Origin: JACMRP01 sp047302465
Lineage (GTDB): Bacteria > Bdellovibrionota > Bdellovibrionia > Bdellovibrionales > Bdellovibrionaceae
Length of the DNA stretch: 64,000 nt
Direction: 5' to 3'
NCBI RefSeq assembly: GCF_047302465.1
Contig: NZ_CP178621.1
Location: forward strand, 1,922,001-1,986,000
Shown: piece by piece, positions 49,691-58,135 of the stretch
How the letters are laid out: each line of letters starts with the position of its first letter
Numbering within the stretch: position 1 is the stretch's first letter
Translations under genes and position numbers: made by a program
Notes under the pieces: generated by a model
Database searches by the model: none
Told to the model about the DNA's origin: nothing
Seen by the model: the letters and a program-made list of their open reading frames with translations, nothing else

Positions 49691-52084
49691 TTAGAATCCG
49701 TAAAGATCCAATGTCTCTGGTGGAAGAGTAGGTTTTGGAACCCCGTCGAAGCTGAAGACAAAATCGAGGAATGTTTTCGTGTCACCACCAGTTGGTAAGT
49801 ACTGAGTGATATTAATCATCCAACATTCACCGGGTGGTTTCAGCTGAGCGACGTAAGCCCAAGATTTGATTTTTTTACGGTTGTTATTCGCCCAGTTCGC
49901 ATCATAGACGACTTTTCCCATCAAATTCAGCGGACCTGATGTAAAGCCAGCAGCAAAGGTATAATCTTCCACACGGCTACGGGCGATATCTTGAGCTTCC
50001 CTGTCGTATGTCTTCGTTAGTTGCAATTGGAAGAATTGGCCATAGTCGTTGCTGAGACGAATACGAGACGAGATATTTGTCACTTGTACGTCTGGAAGAT
50101 AAGTCAGTGTCGTATAGGTTTGGAATTGGCGTAAACGCATATCAAGGACTGCATACAGATCTGACCATGGATCCCGCGTTGGATTTTTTAGATTCGCTTG
50201 ATACGTATCGTACGACTGAAAGAGTTTAAAGTTTACGATCTGCAAATACTGAGGATTGTCGCCAAGCCACTTTTTCTGAGTCACTTTGTTAGTAAGAACA
50301 AACGTGATCAAGCCACGATCATAGACGCGATCGTGGTAATCAAACTGAATCCCGTAAGGACTCTCTGTTGCGGAATCTGTCAAAGTATCTGAGTAGTAGA
50401 AGGTGCCGTCAGGCTCACTCGCACTTCCGAAGAAGGGATGTTTCGCGTGATCTAGCCATGGAATTGCCGTCGCGATAATTTCTGGCTGGAAATCGTGTTT
50501 GTATTTGTCAGTTTTTGGGCCGCCCTCTGCATCTTCAAAAATACGACTGAGAGTGGTTTTCGCGCTGACTGTAGCGCGAGCGTATCTGCGAACATTGTGA
50601 CGATCTTCTTCGATGTTAAACAGGTATTGTGTTTCGCGATATGAGATTGCTGGTAAAATATCAGCGTAGCCGCCCATCGTGAACGGACGATAAACTACTC
50701 CCGTTGCATCAAAGCGCTGGCCGGTTCTAATAAGATCTTCTGTTGGATTAAAGGTGCCGTCTTGGTTGAGTTTGCAGGTCGGGTCTTTGTCGTAATCGGG
50801 ATTGCCACAAGTATTTGTAGGGAAGCGAACTGTTCCATTATTTGAAAGGTTATCAAATGACTGGCCCGCACGTGCAAAATTCATGTAATTTAAATGGTAT
50901 GAGTAAAGAAATTGCGAGTTTGCAATTTTTTGTTGGGCTTGGGAAAAACGAATTTCGGGAAAGCGGTGAACGGCATTCGTGTTTGTGGCTAGCGGATTTG
51001 ATTGCAGCATGTTGATGTAGTACGAAGAGTCTACGCTGAAATGCTGATCAAAACTGTTTTTAGTAAGTGAAAATCTGTTATCCATGGCTGGGTCGCCATG
51101 ATTCAGAGTTTCTTCTGGGAAGTCTTTAGGATATTGCAAGTCGCTAGCGACATTGATTTGCGCACGCTGAGTGTACTCGCTGGGCATATCATAGTAGTGA
51201 TCGTAACGTGCGAACCAACGATTGATGTCGGAACCTTTTTCCTCGGGAGTTTGGAAGGTTGTGACGCGAGAGTCATTCTTAAAAACACGGTCAACGATAA
51301 ATGCCGTGTTGAGATTTCCGTAAGAAAGAGGGTTCAAGACGTATCGATACTCTGCGAGGGCTTTGAGGCCCCGTTTTTCGTAGTTGGTTAAAGTGAAAGT
51401 GGCGTCAGTACTGCGTGATATTGCCCAGAAATAGCTTTCAGAGATTGCAAGACCGCCGGCACCGTCGCCCAAGATACGCGGAGTTAAAAGACCTGTTTGG
51501 CGGTCACTTTTTAGCGGAACAATCAAATAGGGAAGCCAGAAGACGGGGACCGCATAAATTTTGAGGATTGAATTTTTGATATAGGCATAGCCACCGAGTT
51601 CGGCGCGGATATTGCTGCCAGAAAATCCCCAGGTCGCAGGACAGTTTGTACAAGTGGTGTAGTCAGCTTGAGTCACGTAGAATTCGTCTTCGCTGACTTT
51701 TTGCAAAACTGCGCCAGAAAAAACCACGGGGCCTGATTGCACAAAGCCGTTATAGATAATTCCGGTGTTGTTTTCGTAATCTAGGGTCGCTGCCGTGCCG
51801 CCAATAATGTTTTTCTGCGTAGATATTTCTACGTGTCCTGTGAGTTCTGCTTGGCGCGTGCGAAAATTGACCTTCGCTTTGTCGGCCTTGATGTGCTGAT
51901 TCTGGAAGACAATCTGAACATTGCCTTCAAGCTCCATGGTTTCATTTTCGGTGTCACGGAAGCTGGAATCTGCGTTTAGAAGGACATCCTGAATTCTTGC
52001 AGATGATTGTGCGAAACTATTCCCTGAGAGTAGGAATCCCAAGGTAAAAAACATCGCTGCAAAAAACGCCCGTTGCCTAATCAC
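49691..52084 (-). CDS. lptD: LPS-assembly outer-membrane protein LptD
   Basis: 797-residue outer-membrane beta-barrel that inserts LPS into the outer leaflet with LptE. A signal peptide (ending NSFAQ) is followed by the N-terminal OstA/LptA-like jellyroll (about 35-130: MELEGNVQIVFQNQHIKADKA, AELTGHVEI) and then the barrel. Cysteines include CTNC (about 147-150), and later Cys residues could form the interdomain disulfides needed in E. coli LptD. GTG is the likely start. It shows that the organism makes LPS. It is convergent with yraN. Confidence 0.93.
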   Translation of the reverse strand: MIRQRAFFAAMFFTLGFLLSGNSFAQSSARIQDVLLNADSSFRDTENETMELEGNVQIVFQNQHIKADKAKVNFRTRQAELTGHVEISTQKNIIGGTAATLDYENNTGIIYNGFVQSGPVVFSGAVLQKVSEDEFYVTQADYTTCTNCPATWGFSGSNIRAELGGYAYIKNSILKIYAVPVFWLPYLIVPLKSDRQTGLLTPRILGDGAGGLAISESYFWAISRSTDATFTLTNYEKRGLKALAEYRYVLNPLSYGNLNTAFIVDRVFKNDSRVTTFQTPEEKGSDINRWFARYDHYYDMPSEYTQRAQINVASDLQYPKDFPEETLNHGDPAMDNRFSLTKNSFDQHFSVDSSYYINMLQSNPLATNTNAVHRFPEIRFSQAQQKIANSQFLYSYHLNYMNFARAGQSFDNLSNNGTVRFPTNTCGNPDYDKDPTCKLNQDGTFNPTEDLIRTGQRFDATGVVYRPFTMGGYADILPAISYRETQYLFNIEEDRHNVRRYARATVSAKTTLSRIFEDAEGGPKTDKYKHDFQPEIIATAIPWLDHAKHPFFGSASEPDGTFYYSDTLTDSATESPYGIQFDYHDRVYDRGLITFVLTNKVTQKKWLGDNPQYLQIVNFKLFQSYDTYQANLKNPTRDPWSDLYAVLDMRLRQFQTYTTLTYLPDVQVTNISSRIRLSNDYGQFFQLQLTKTYDREAQDIARSRVEDYTFAAGFTSGPLNLMGKVVYDANWANNNRKKIKSWAYVAQLKPPGECWMINITQYLPTGGDTKTFLDFVFSFDGVPKPTLPPETLDLYGF

Positions 52085-52245
52085 TGCTGTCTGCCATCCA
52101 CTAGCTGAAAACTCAGTCCATTATTGAGTTCAAGCCCAAATTCTAGGTGGTCTAGGGGGGATTGTCGAGGTTATTTCTAGTCTATCGCCCCCTATATTTG
52201 CGGACGTAATGTGCCGAAAAATTAGAAGTTATCGAAGGGATTTTC

Positions 52246-52596
52246 ATGGAAGCGAAGTTCTATCAAGAAGGCGAAGTTACAGTCGTCGCGTTAAGTGGTC
52301 GTCTTTGTATCGAAAAAACACCGGCGTTCAGAACTGCGTGTTTACAAAGTTTAAAAGGAAAAAAAGTGGTTTTCTGCATGAAGGATTTGAACTTCGTAGG
52401 TTCAACCGGCATTCAGAGCTTTTTTCAAACCATTCGTGAATTCAATCAATCTAAGCACTTTACAGCGAAGATTTCAGATTTGAAGCCAGATTTTTATAGA
52501 TTATTGTCATTTGGTGGCGCAGCAGATCTAGAAATCTGCGAAAATATGGCGGGAGCCCTGACGAGTTTTCAGGTTCCCACCCTCAATATTGCTTAA
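52246..52596 (+). CDS. STAS-domain anti-sigma-factor-antagonist-like protein
   Basis: 116-residue single STAS domain with strand-helix order and the loop LNFVGSTGIQSFF, which holds the phosphorylatable Ser/Thr of SpoIIAA-type proteins (Ser-Thr-Gly in place of Ser-Ser-Gly). Such proteins switch partners with anti-sigma kinases or other sensors. No kinase gene is adjacent. It is convergent and overlaps the coiled-coil gene by four bases. Confidence 0.85.
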   Translation: MEAKFYQEGEVTVVALSGRLCIEKTPAFRTACLQSLKGKKVVFCMKDLNFVGSTGIQSFFQTIREFNQSKHFTAKISDLKPDFYRLLSFGGAADLEICENMAGALTSFQVPTLNIA

Positions 52597-53750
52597 GAAT
52601 TTTGCTGAGATCTCAGCTCATTCACTTTTTGGCTTAAATCCACATTGAGTCTTTCCAAAGATTGCATTGCGGTTTTAAGCTTTTCTGCTTCTTCAACTTT
52701 TGCATTCCACATGTAGCGGAGACTGTCCAATTGCTCGTTCAGGTCCTGCTTTTCTTTTTGCAAAGTTTTGATTTGTGCTTCATTGCTAAGGGCCAATTCC
52801 TGAAGGTCTCCGTGCTCAATTTCAAAGCGCTTATTGGCGCGATGAAGCTCTGAGTTTTTATCCTGAAGACGCACAACTTCTTGCTCCATGCGAGCCTTGT
52901 ACTCTTCTTTAGAACGTAGGAGTTCTACAACTTGATTTTCAAGCTCATCTTGTTTTTCAAGGGCTTTATTGAGCTTAATAGATTTAACTTCAAGCTCACT
53001 ATTCATTTCATTCAGGTGAGCGATCTCGCTACTTTGGTTCTCGATCTGCTGCTCGTAGAACTGGATCAGCTCTTGGCTTTTCTTCTCGTGAAGCTCAATT
53101 TGCATACGAGAAGCTTTTGCCACTTCTGTGATCTGGTAGCGAAGATCGCTAAGCTGTGCATCCGCACGCGAGTTTTCGCGAGTCAGTTGCTGATTTTTTT
53201 CTTCGAGACCACGAGAGTATTCTTTCAGCTGGTGAATGTAAGGCTTCACCTGAGTTTTAATGCGGTCGTGATACTTGCGGTAGCGCTCGACTTCATTTGC
53301 GAGTTTTTCTACCTTTACCTGGAAAGCGAGAGCCTTTTCCTGGTGAATTTCTTTTTCTTTTTCAGCCTGGTTAAGCTTGTTTTTCCAGAGACTGTCTTTT
53401 TCTTTGTAGATGAGAACTTGATCGGCCACGGCTGTCTGGGAGAGGCGAGCTCTTTGTGCATCATCACTGAGCTTTTGATTTTCATTCTCAAACAAGGCCA
53501 AGCGACGCAACGCCACCTTAAGGCGAGTCATCAAGTCTTCGTTTTGAGAAATCAAATTCTCAACCGTGGTCGATTTTAAAATATCTTTGGGAAGATGTGA
53601 GTAGTTAAACGCCGCAGGCATTTCATCCGGTAGGGGAATGTTTTCCACCGTGCGATGAATAGCAGCCCGTGCTTCGGGTTTTGAATTTGAGGTTTCTTCC
53701 TCGAAACCTAAATTCTGTAACTTAATATTCTGAAAAGACTCAATGTCCAT
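52593..53750 (-). CDS. Long coiled-coil cytoplasmic protein
   Basis: 385-residue protein. After a short N-terminal part (about 1-60) almost everything is heptad-rich coiled coil (for example LISQNEDLMTRLKVALRRL to VNELRSQQNS), with no signal peptide or membrane helix. It may be a scaffold or structural filament protein. Bdellovibrio is known to use coiled-coil cytoskeletal proteins, but I cannot identify this one. SD GGAGGAG lies upstream. Confidence 0.75.
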   Translation of the reverse strand: MDIESFQNIKLQNLGFEEETSNSKPEARAAIHRTVENIPLPDEMPAAFNYSHLPKDILKSTTVENLISQNEDLMTRLKVALRRLALFENENQKLSDDAQRARLSQTAVADQVLIYKEKDSLWKNKLNQAEKEKEIHQEKALAFQVKVEKLANEVERYRKYHDRIKTQVKPYIHQLKEYSRGLEEKNQQLTRENSRADAQLSDLRYQITEVAKASRMQIELHEKKSQELIQFYEQQIENQSSEIAHLNEMNSELEVKSIKLNKALEKQDELENQVVELLRSKEEYKARMEQEVVRLQDKNSELHRANKRFEIEHGDLQELALSNEAQIKTLQKEKQDLNEQLDSLRYMWNAKVEEAEKLKTAMQSLERLNVDLSQKVNELRSQQNS

Positions 53751-53900
53751 AGAAGCTCCTCCATGAGATCCAGGGCAGTCCTAAGTTTAGTTTCTCAAAA
53801 TGTTGAAGAAACTGTCAAAACTTTAGGCTGGCCGGGGGATGGAACTGGACTTAAGAAGAGTGGCTTAAGGTCTTGAAAAATAAGCCGAAAAGTACCTGGT

Positions 53901-54470
53901 ATGGCTATAGTTCTGCATGAGAATAAGCAAAAAGAAGAAGAGAAGCTGTTTAGCGACACGGGGATCGAGCATACCGATTTAGGGAAGCCGGATACTTTGC
54001 GCTATAAGGTTCTTACTATGGTCTTAGATGAACGTTACGACAGTGCAATCCAAGAGTTGAAAGAATTCATGGATTCTCCTTCCGAATACCCAGATTTCAA
54101 AAGTCGCGTCAGTCGATTTGTAAATCACAGCGTGGATTTAATTTATGCGATCAAAGCAAAGAGAAGTTTCCCTGGGATTTCTTCTTTAACTCGCGCGAAG
54201 CAACAAGAGCTTCGTGAAAAGTTTAAAGAACACCTTCAAGAACTTCAGTATTCCATTAAAAAGATTGAGAAAAACCAAACTGATCTGCGGGTTACGGATG
54301 CGCGCTCTACGATTTATGTAGTGAGAGCGACGTGGTATTCCATCGTCGCTGTGTCTATTTTAGGTTTTTTCTTAGAAGTAACAGGCGGTCTTGCTCTGAC
54401 GAGTGTCATCGTCGTAGATGACCTCTTCACTCGAGTTTCCGACTGGCTGCTGCGCTTCGCAAATCTTTAA
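53901..54470 (+). CDS. Small membrane-associated protein of unknown function
   Basis: 189-residue protein with a charged N-terminal half of helices (KVLTMVLDERYDSAIQELKEF, RAKQQELREKFKEHLQEL) and a C-terminal hydrophobic stretch (about 145-175: STIYVVRATWYSIVAVSILG, then LALTSVIVV), probably one or two membrane helices. I do not recognise a family. No SD is seen before the ATG at 53901. It is convergent with the VKOR-DsbA gene, three bases apart. Confidence 0.65.
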   Translation: MAIVLHENKQKEEEKLFSDTGIEHTDLGKPDTLRYKVLTMVLDERYDSAIQELKEFMDSPSEYPDFKSRVSRFVNHSVDLIYAIKAKRSFPGISSLTRAKQQELREKFKEHLQELQYSIKKIEKNQTDLRVTDARSTIYVVRATWYSIVAVSILGFFLEVTGGLALTSVIVVDDLFTRVSDWLLRFANL

Positions 54471-54473
54471 GAA

Positions 54474-55673
54474 TTACTTCTTAATATTTCTGTAAACACT
54501 CTCAAGTACTGGAAGAAATTGTCCTCCAGGTAGGTTTCTTCCGTTTAAGAAAACAGACGGAGTTCCTGCGATTTGAGCCTTTTCGCCCTCTGCTGCCATC
54601 TTTTTCACGGCTTCGTGGGTTTCCTCGCTGTTCATGCAAGTCTTCACCTGAGCGCAATCTGCTCCGGTGGTTTTGCAAATTCCTTCAAGGATTTGATCCA
54701 TAGGTTTTGAGAAAAACTCTTCTTGGTTGTCGAAGATGTAGTTGTGAGCAGCCCAGCCCTTTTGGTTTACTTTTTCAGAACAATAAACGGCGTAACTAAG
54801 ATCGCAACGTTTGCCATCGCCTCTGTGGGTCACGGCACTATTGCAGGCGCCATCTAGCGGGAAGTTTTTGAAGATCAGTTTCACGTCTGGGTGGGACTTT
54901 GCAAAAGCGTGAAGAGCTGGGTAAGCCGCTTTACAGTGAGAGCAGAGGAAATCTGCAAACTCAACGATGGTTACCTTGGCCTCGCCTTGTCCGCTTTGGT
55001 ATTGCAGGCCATTTTGTAAATCAAAATTTTGTTCTGGAGAAGCCTGCCAAGCAGAGAAGCTGCTATCCGCGGTTCTTTTGAGTTCTTGGTACCCGTAACT
55101 ATCCAAGGTCATGCCATTTACAAGTAAGGCTAAAATAGGAACGCTGATCAGCGTTCCCAAGATCCACTTTTCAGAAGTGAACATGTCTTGGATATCGCCG
55201 CCAATGTAGCTAAGGTTCGGGCGGAAAGCCATCCAAAGAAGAATCCAGGTAACAATCGAGAGACCATAGGTCGCCATGCAGAACGGGCAGGCGCTTTTGA
55301 GGACGAGGAGTGAAATTCCGCCCATGACCAGGGATACTAAGAGAACAAAGCTTGAGAAGTAGAATGTGTAGCGCTCTGTGCGCTCAGAGTTCTCGGTCAT
55401 GTTGTAACGGGTAAGAATCAAGAATACGAGAATAAGGCCATTGAAGAAGGCGCCCAAAAGAGCCATCGGGATGCCAAAAAGCTCTGCGTAGGGGCTAGAA
55501 GCTGCAGTGTCGCAGTTTAATTTTTCGCTAACGTTGCAGACGCTGGAAGCTGTGCTTGTTCCTAACTTAAGGTCAATGTGGTGCTTGTTGAGGTACAAGT
55601 GAATGCCGATAGCAGCAACTGTAAAGATAATCGCAAGTAGAACGAGGGTCTTTTTTTGAGCTGTATTTTTCAT
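54474..55673 (-). CDS. VKOR-DsbA fusion, disulfide-forming membrane protein
   Basis: 399-residue protein. The N-terminal half is a VKOR-type membrane domain with Cys46 and Cys54 (CNVSEKLNC) and the active CPFC (129-132) on several helices. The C-terminal periplasmic half is DsbA/thioredoxin-like with CSHC (244-247) and a cis-Pro loop, GTPSVFL. Together they would oxidise substrates and pass electrons to quinone, replacing DsbB and DsbA. This suits a cell exporting many Cys-containing proteins. No strong SD is visible. Confidence 0.92.
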   Translation of the reverse strand: MKNTAQKKTLVLLAIIFTVAAIGIHLYLNKHHIDLKLGTSTASSVCNVSEKLNCDTAASSPYAELFGIPMALLGAFFNGLILVFLILTRYNMTENSERTERYTFYFSSFVLLVSLVMGGISLLVLKSACPFCMATYGLSIVTWILLWMAFRPNLSYIGGDIQDMFTSEKWILGTLISVPILALLVNGMTLDSYGYQELKRTADSSFSAWQASPEQNFDLQNGLQYQSGQGEAKVTIVEFADFLCSHCKAAYPALHAFAKSHPDVKLIFKNFPLDGACNSAVTHRGDGKRCDLSYAVYCSEKVNQKGWAAHNYIFDNQEEFFSKPMDQILEGICKTTGADCAQVKTCMNSEETHEAVKKMAAEGEKAQIAGTPSVFLNGRNLPGGQFLPVLESVYRNIKK

Positions 55674-55748
55674 GTTTTCGATTAGAACCCAGAATCCTGC
55701 TTGAAATCAATGGCTTTTATGCAAAAATAAATTCTCGCGTTGGAGTGA

Positions 55749-57380
55749 ATGTTGACTGAGTTGTCGAGGGATTTACAGAATTGGATTCGCATCCGTAAAG
55801 AGCTTTATCGCCAAATGGAGGCTCAGGTACAAATTCGCCTCGGCGGCGAAGATAAAGAACTCGCGAAGTACCGTAAAGAATATGATAAAGAATTTAGCAA
55901 AAAATGGCGTGCTTCGACCCGCGACGAACTCTATCATCGGTTAGAATTTTCTCGTTTAGTTCTCATGGGCGATTTTCACGCCCTTCAGCAATCCCAAAAG
56001 ACCCACTGGCGGGTGCTTAAAAACTTTATAACAAACCGTCCTATTGTTTTGGCTTTGGAATGTTTCGAGGCCGAAGATCAGGGGGCCATTGATAAATTTA
56101 TGGCTGGCAAAACTTCCGAACGGGAGTTTTTAAAGTCCATTGAGTGGTCTAAAAAATGGGGGTTCCCATGGGACTATTTGCGCCCCCTAATCCGTTGGGC
56201 TCAAAATAAAAAGATTCCCGTTTATGGCATTAATCGTAGCATCAAGAAAAGAACAGCCGCAGGGCTTAAAAACCGCGATCGTTTTGCAGCACAAAAACTG
56301 CACACAATCTTGACCAAACATCCAGAGGCCATTGTTTTTGCTATCTATGGGGATTTGCATTTAGCGCAAAATCATATCCCGGCAGAGCTGATTAAAATCG
56401 CAGGCCCCGCGTTCCGAAAAAAAATATTTAGAATTTTTCAAAATTCCGAGAAGATCTATTTCCAGATTTTGGAAAGAGAGCTGGAAAACAGCGTCGATGT
56501 CGTAGAGCTTTCGCAAAATGCTTTTTGTCTTCTGAATGTGCCTCCGTGGGTGAAGTGGCAGAATTATCTAATGTATCTCGAGCACACCTATGATTTGGGC
56601 TTGGATGAATACGACGATGCGATCGATTATACGGATCACATCAGTAGCTACGTCAAAATTATATCTGAAGAACTCGGAAAGCCTTTGTCCTGCGACGATC
56701 TTTCAGTATACACCGCTCAAGATCAGCAGCTCTGGGCGAAGCTTCATGAGCACTTCAATACCAAAGAGCTTAAATGGTTGCAGACCCTCATTGAAGAGGG
56801 GAATTCGTTTTATTTGCCAAACCTGGGGATAGGCTATCTAGCCCGTCCTACAGTAAACCATGCGGCGACTCTGGCTGCGAAATACGTGCACGCCAAATGG
56901 AGCGGGAATACAGATAACTTTTTTGATATGCCCAAGGATTTTCTGCGGCAAATATGGATCGAAGGTATTGCGTATTTTGGTTCTAAGATTATTAATCATA
57001 AACGAAAAACAGACACCGTTATGGATATTCGAGCGACCTTATCCTCTCGAGGAGCGGTCGGTACTCAGAAAGAGCCCATGGTTCTGGCGTTGTCGCAAAA
57101 GATGCATGAATTGATGGCGATCGCAAATCGCCCTCAGATGAAAGCAGTGCTTCAGCCCAAAAAGAAAAGCAGCTATCTGCTGGCGAGTATTTTGTTGGGA
57201 GGCATGATGGGTGAGCGCTTGTACACAGCCTATCGTAAGGGGATTTTATCGAAACCAACCCTCATGAGCTTTCTTCGTAAGTCGTTGGCTGAGGAGAAGT
57301 TCAATGTGGCTTATTACGAAATGATGGAAATTATAGAATCTCTGCCGGCTCCATTCCGTAGTAAAAAGGAGAAAATGTGA
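55749..57380 (+). CDS. ChaN/Tiki-like protein, cytoplasmic
   Basis: 543-residue protein. The central part (about 60-270) matches the ChaN-like haem-binding/Tiki superfamily: LVLMGDFHALQQSQKTHWR, VLALECFEAEDQGAIDKFM, then WDYLRPLIRWAQNKKIPVYGI and IYGDLHLAQNHIP with conserved His and Glu. There is no signal peptide and no lipobox, unlike ChaN. The C-terminal half (270-543) is helical and unrecognised. The next gene starts inside its last codons (GTG at 57377). Confidence 0.8.
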   Translation: MLTELSRDLQNWIRIRKELYRQMEAQVQIRLGGEDKELAKYRKEYDKEFSKKWRASTRDELYHRLEFSRLVLMGDFHALQQSQKTHWRVLKNFITNRPIVLALECFEAEDQGAIDKFMAGKTSEREFLKSIEWSKKWGFPWDYLRPLIRWAQNKKIPVYGINRSIKKRTAAGLKNRDRFAAQKLHTILTKHPEAIVFAIYGDLHLAQNHIPAELIKIAGPAFRKKIFRIFQNSEKIYFQILERELENSVDVVELSQNAFCLLNVPPWVKWQNYLMYLEHTYDLGLDEYDDAIDYTDHISSYVKIISEELGKPLSCDDLSVYTAQDQQLWAKLHEHFNTKELKWLQTLIEEGNSFYLPNLGIGYLARPTVNHAATLAAKYVHAKWSGNTDNFFDMPKDFLRQIWIEGIAYFGSKIINHKRKTDTVMDIRATLSSRGAVGTQKEPMVLALSQKMHELMAIANRPQMKAVLQPKKKSSYLLASILLGGMMGERLYTAYRKGILSKPTLMSFLRKSLAEEKFNVAYYEMMEIIESLPAPFRSKKEKM

Positions 57381-57799
57381 GTTCATGGTATTTTAATAAA
57401 AATCTAAAACCTCAAGGGCCTTTGGATTTTGATGAAATGAAGAGAAAAATCATGAGAGGAGAGATCAGTCCCACGGATCTCATCATGAAAGAGGGCGAGA
57501 ACTCATGGCAGCAGGCAATGGAGTGGCGAGACTTCCCGCAGGAGCTTTTCCCTGCGTTTCAAAAAAATTACTTCAAGAAATCAGACGCTCAAGAAAAAGA
57601 GTGGATTCTTTTAGTGTTTAGCGCCGCTAATCCAGAGGGATCTCAAGAGGGGCCCTATTCGGTAGTGGATATTCAAAATATGATTGTGGAGCGGAAAATT
57701 AGCATTGAGGACTATGTGTGGAGAAGCGGGCTTACGGGTTGGGTTCAGGTCAAGGACCGCGCAGAGTTCGCGGTGCCGCCTACTTCACTTGATCTTTAA
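57377..57799 (+). CDS. Tandem GYF_2 (DUF4339) domain protein
   Basis: 140-residue protein with two copies of the GYF_2 pattern. Copy one (3-50) is SWYFNKNLKPQGPLDFDEM with TDLIMKEGENSWQQA. Copy two (about 73-125) is WILLVFSAANPEGSQEGPYS with DYVWRSGLTGWVQV. Such modules may bind Pro-rich partners. The GTG start overlaps the ChaN-like stop and follows AAAGGAG, so the two proteins may act together. The last 20 bases overlap the convergent HU gene. Confidence 0.8.
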   Translation: MSSWYFNKNLKPQGPLDFDEMKRKIMRGEISPTDLIMKEGENSWQQAMEWRDFPQELFPAFQKNYFKKSDAQEKEWILLVFSAANPEGSQEGPYSVVDIQNMIVERKISIEDYVWRSGLTGWVQVKDRAEFAVPPTSLDL

Positions 57800-58052
57800 A
57801 TTCTTTACCTGGCTTAAAGCGGGGAACGCGGCTTTGCGGGATTTGTACGCTAGCCCCTGTTTTAGGGTTGCGGCCAGAGCGGGCTTTGCGGTTGGTGCGA
57901 GAAAAGCTGCCAAAACCTACGAGCTTAACCTCATCACCTTTAGAAACGGCCTTTTGAATAACCTCTAAAGTGGCATCTAAAATGGCTTCAGATTGCAGCT
58001 TGGTCGTCTGAGTTAGTTCTGCGACTTTTTCAATGAGTTGTGCCTTATTCAT
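57780..58052 (-). CDS. HU-type nucleoid protein
   Basis: 90-residue DNA-binding protein with the HU fold: MNKAQLIEKVAELTQTTK, then VKLVGFGSFSRTNRKARSGRNP, the signature arm GASVQIPQSRVPRFKPGKEF. It bends and compacts DNA. It is convergent with the GYF_2 gene, with 20 overlapping bases. No clear SD or promoter was found in its leader. Confidence 0.96.
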   Translation of the reverse strand: MNKAQLIEKVAELTQTTKLQSEAILDATLEVIQKAVSKGDEVKLVGFGSFSRTNRKARSGRNPKTGASVQIPQSRVPRFKPGKEFKDQVK

Positions 58053-58135
58053 AGGGAGCCATTGATACTCAAAATACCGAGAGCTGTCACCGGATTTACA
58101 TTGGAAATGACGCGGAATTTTGGTAGTTTTTTGGC

